Shown in pieces: positions 63,457 to 64,000 of a DNA stretch of 64,000 nucleotides. The notes under the pieces were generated by a model that saw only the letters and a list, made by a program, of their open reading frames with translations, was not told the DNA's origin and searched no databases. Both the position numbers and the translations under genes were made by a program. Source of the DNA: CAVZZG01 sp963779685 (lineage in GTDB: Bacteria; Actinomycetota; Thermoleophilia; Gaiellales; F1-60-MAGs149); assembly GCA_963779685.1 (NCBI GenBank), contig CAVZZG010000003.1, positions 2,232,001-2,296,000 on the forward strand, given 5' to 3'. Position 1 is the stretch's first letter; each line of letters opens with the position of its first letter.

Positions 63457-64000
63457 TCATGGAGCGGCCGGGATCGCCAGCGCGGCGATGCTCCTGGCCG
63501 GGTCCACCCCGAAGGCCTCCGGGTGCAGGTAGCGGCCTCTCTCGGCCCCCGGCTTGGCCTCGTCGACGACCACCGGGTTCGACCTCGCACAGGCGTCGCG
63601 GCGCACGCCGCTGAGCTGCCACGAGACGGTGCCGCGCGGCGCGCCGCCCGCGACCTCGAACGCGTTCCCCTCCACCGCCCGGGCGACATGGAGACCGGGC
63701 ATGGCGACTCCGATGGCGGTCAGCTGGTAGCGGATGTCGCCATTGAGGGCCTCGAACCAATCCGGCAGGGCAACCCGGGCGCCGCCGTCGGCACCGAGCT
63801 CGACCGTCCCGTCGTACAGGTTCCGGTGGGCGTCGCTCTCGACGCAGGCATGGGTCAGGTAACGGTTGGCGGGATCGAGCGGATGGTCGATCTTGAAGTT
63901 CTTGACGCCGGCGACGATGGCGGCGGCGCTCACCGCGCCACTGACCTGCGCGTTGCCGGCCACCGTCAGGGTGCCGATGGAGGACACTCCGATCGCGCCG
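63457..64000 (-). CDS. Surface/repeat protein C-terminal region, 5' end outside the window
   Basis: The frame is still open at base 64000, so the N-terminus lies beyond the window (about 180 codons visible). The part KNFKIDHPLDPANRYLTHA...ESDAHRNLYDGTVELGADG matches a conserved C-terminal module found on bacterial surface proteins (sometimes with intramolecular chaperone domains); ALPDWFEALNGDIRYQLTAIG follows. Upstream residues (TLTVAGNAQVSGAVSAA) look like beta-helix repeats of a tail-fibre or adhesin. A GTG at 63987 could be misread as a start. Confidence 0.7.
   Translation of the reverse strand, partial: GAIGVSSIGTLTVAGNAQVSGAVSAAAIVAGVKNFKIDHPLDPANRYLTHACVESDAHRNLYDGTVELGADGGARVALPDWFEALNGDIRYQLTAIGVAMPGLHVARAVEGNAFEVAGGAPRGTVSWQLSGVRRDACARSNPVVVDEAKPGAERGRYLHPEAFGVDPARSIAALAIPAAP

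Noticed and set aside
1..64000. tRNA, rRNA or CRISPR loci
   Set aside because: No cloverleaf, rRNA-like block or spaced direct repeats were seen by eye.

Overview
The window is about 70% GC (my estimate) and densely coding. Genes are often joined by 4-base ATGA or GTGA overlaps, and GTG starts are common. Two luciferase-like monooxygenases of the F420/flavin type, a DUF3817 membrane protein, many short-chain dehydrogenases and several sugar-type ABC systems point to a soil actinobacterium. Class Thermoleophilia (Solirubrobacterales/Gaiellales) is my best guess, but that is inference. I saw no rRNA, tRNA, CRISPR array or transposase gene, and no gene-free stretch longer than 300 bp.

Layout. 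1-6.8 kb: end of a sugar ABC permease, an O-methyltransferase, a GH38 alpha-mannosidase with KDG kinase and KDPG aldolase, and an M24 peptidase. 7.1-18 kb: a ten-gene minus-strand operon with a sugar-type lipoprotein and two permeases, an acetamidase-like protein, a zinc/PLP D-threonine-aldolase-like enzyme, a double alpha/beta hydrolase, a metallo-beta-lactamase-fold hydrolase, two SDRs and an enolase-superfamily enzyme. It is divergent from a second SDR/enolase-superfamily pair across a 74-bp gap holding two perfect palindromes. 20-23.2 kb: a cyclic-nucleotide-binding protein and a large membrane Fe-S/ferredoxin/FAD-NAD fusion. 23.2-30.4 kb: terminator, infA, cspA, two LLM enzymes, a VOC protein, an N-acyl-D-amino-acid deacylase, a secreted metzincin-type protease and DUF3817. 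30.7-35.2 kb: aldolase, two alcohol dehydrogenases, an FGGY kinase and a SnoaL protein. 35.3-59 kb: peptidases (M20, M24), a Rieske oxygenase, LysR, SMP-30, a polyamine-type ABC system whose binding protein is 8 kb from its permeases, an orphan E1 alpha/beta pair, dehydrogenases and a CocE-type hydrolase. 59-64 kb: DUF2071, a DHFR-fold protein, an alpha/alpha-toroid-like protein, a ROK-VOC fusion, a bicupin, DUF5661 and the end of a surface protein.

Two whole-window signals stand out. First, a 256-bp structured repeat occurs twice (6801-7056 and 30438-30693). It has imperfect terminal inverted repeats and three internal hairpins, and in both copies one end begins exactly at a stop codon. Second, seven otherwise intact catabolic genes carry nine frameshifts, every one readable as a single extra base. 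That is more likely assembly error than decay, but the one-sided direction is notable. In addition, infA has no ordinary start codon and lies in the same frame as cspA upstream.

Functionally the region looks like a catabolic island. Glycosides, sugar acids, polyols, N-acylated or D-amino acids and esters would be imported by ABC systems, hydrolysed, oxidised by SDR/ADH enzymes, dehydrated by enolase-superfamily enzymes, phosphorylated and cleaved by aldolases.
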